Under the pieces are notes generated by a model. It had not been told where the DNA came from and ran no database searches. It saw nothing but the letters and a program-made list of their open reading frames with translations. From NCBI GenBank assembly GCA_026982515.1, contig JALSGY010000061.1, positions 1 to 5,557 on the forward strand: a stretch of DNA of 5,557 bases. The letters run 5' to 3'. Shown piece by piece: positions 5,377 through 5,557 of this stretch. Within the stretch, counting starts at the first letter, position 1, and every line of letters starts with the position of its first letter. This DNA comes from Paracoccaceae bacterium (GTDB taxonomy: Bacteria; Pseudomonadota; Alphaproteobacteria; Rhodobacterales; Rhodobacteraceae). The position numbers and the translations under genes were made by a program.

Positions 5377-5400
5377 CCTGTCGGGGCGTTGAGGGACAGG
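5377..5400 (+). repeat. inverted repeat in the probable leader of the pilin gene
   Basis: CCTGTC (5377-5382) and GACAGG (5395-5400) can pair around a 12-nt loop, ending 27 nt before the ATG. A competing small stem CCCC/GGGG (5375-5378 with 5383-5386) shares the left arm. If this lies in the mRNA it could affect translation, but no regulatory function is shown. The whole 5220-5427 spacer holds no convincing gene or clear sigma-70 promoter. Confidence 0.25.
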
Positions 5401-5427
5401 CCCTGACGCAACTGCGCCGGAGGGAAA

Positions 5428-5547
5428 ATGGAAAAATTCTTGCGCCATTTCTGGAACGATGAACTGGGCAGCGCCGTGGTGGACTGGATGGTTCTCGGCG
5501 CGGGCATCGTTTCTTTCGGCGTGGCCCTGGCCACCACCCTGGCCTGA
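5428..5547 (+). CDS. minimal Flp/type IVb pilin-like protein (39 aa)
   Basis: This 39-aa protein has a basic polar leader (MEKFLRHFWNDELG), then a hydrophobic helix starting SAVVDWMVLGAGIVSF and continuing to the end. This is the layout of a class III prepilin: cleavage is expected after G14, leaving a 25-residue mature peptide that is almost all membrane helix. Flp pilins normally have G|xxxxEY; here the matching positions are D19 and W20 (VVDW), a variant I recall in small Rhodobacteraceae Flp-like proteins. GGAGGG at 5419-5424 lies 3 nt before the ATG. No Tad secretion genes are in the window, though downstream sequence is cut off. It could alternatively be an orphan membrane peptide. The gene is real with good confidence because of the ribosome binding site and the coherent leader-plus-helix design. 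Confidence 0.72.
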   Translation: MEKFLRHFWNDELGSAVVDWMVLGAGIVSFGVALATTLA

Positions 5548-5557
5548 GGTCGGCCCA

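Noticed and set aside
5247..5462. A 71-codon plus-strand ORF overlapping the start of the pilin gene
   Set aside because: It has no ribosome binding site, contains the GC hairpins of the spacer, overlaps the pilin gene in another frame, and its translation is Arg/Pro/Gly-rich without recognisable features.

Overview
The window is very GC-rich and gene-dense, and it reads as chromosomal DNA of an alphaproteobacterium, most likely of the Rhodobacteraceae/Paracoccaceae (Rhodobacter/roseobacter relatives). The family assignment rests on recognised protein types: a DUF6455 Cys-rich protein, an 83-aa protein of a type I recall from Rhodobacterales, a methylmalonyl-CoA epimerase followed by a DUF1467 membrane protein, an EI24-domain membrane protein after a YdjA-like nitroreductase, and a tiny Flp-like pilin. 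No RNA gene, insertion sequence, prophage or CRISPR array was seen.

Layout from left to right. On the minus strand there is the start of a gene that leaves the window (1-40), preceded in the same direction by a DUF6455 gene (79-366). A 215-nt divergent spacer follows, with an FNR/CRP-like dyad and a -10 element placed so that the next gene may be leaderless. Next come a plus-strand 83-aa conserved hypothetical gene (582-833), a convergent DUF167/YggU gene (846-1106, minus), and a divergent class II histone-deacetylase-like amidohydrolase (1176-2282, plus). After a hairpin-bearing spacer, a nitroreductase (2411-2989) and an EI24 membrane protein (2989-3702) are joined stop-to-start by TGATG. 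They converge with, and overlap by 38 bp, a minus-strand two-gene operon of mce (3952-4356) and DUF1467 (3665-3952), also joined by TGATG.

A 140-nt divergent spacer carries a plausible sigma-70 promoter for mce and, facing the other way, a near-consensus CtrA box plus a -10 element in front of a response regulator (4497-5219). A 208-nt spacer with several GC-rich dyads then leads to a 39-aa Flp/type IVb pilin-like gene (5428-5547).

Most of this is ordinary housekeeping and accessory chromosome. mce serves propionyl-CoA/methylmalonyl-CoA metabolism, and the HDAC-like enzyme and nitroreductase are stand-alone enzymes with unknown physiological substrates. I find no clear evidence of a new multi-gene system. 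The best leads are the minimal pilin with its altered Flp motif, the putatively CtrA-controlled response regulator next to it, the FNR-like box, and the putative leaderless gene.
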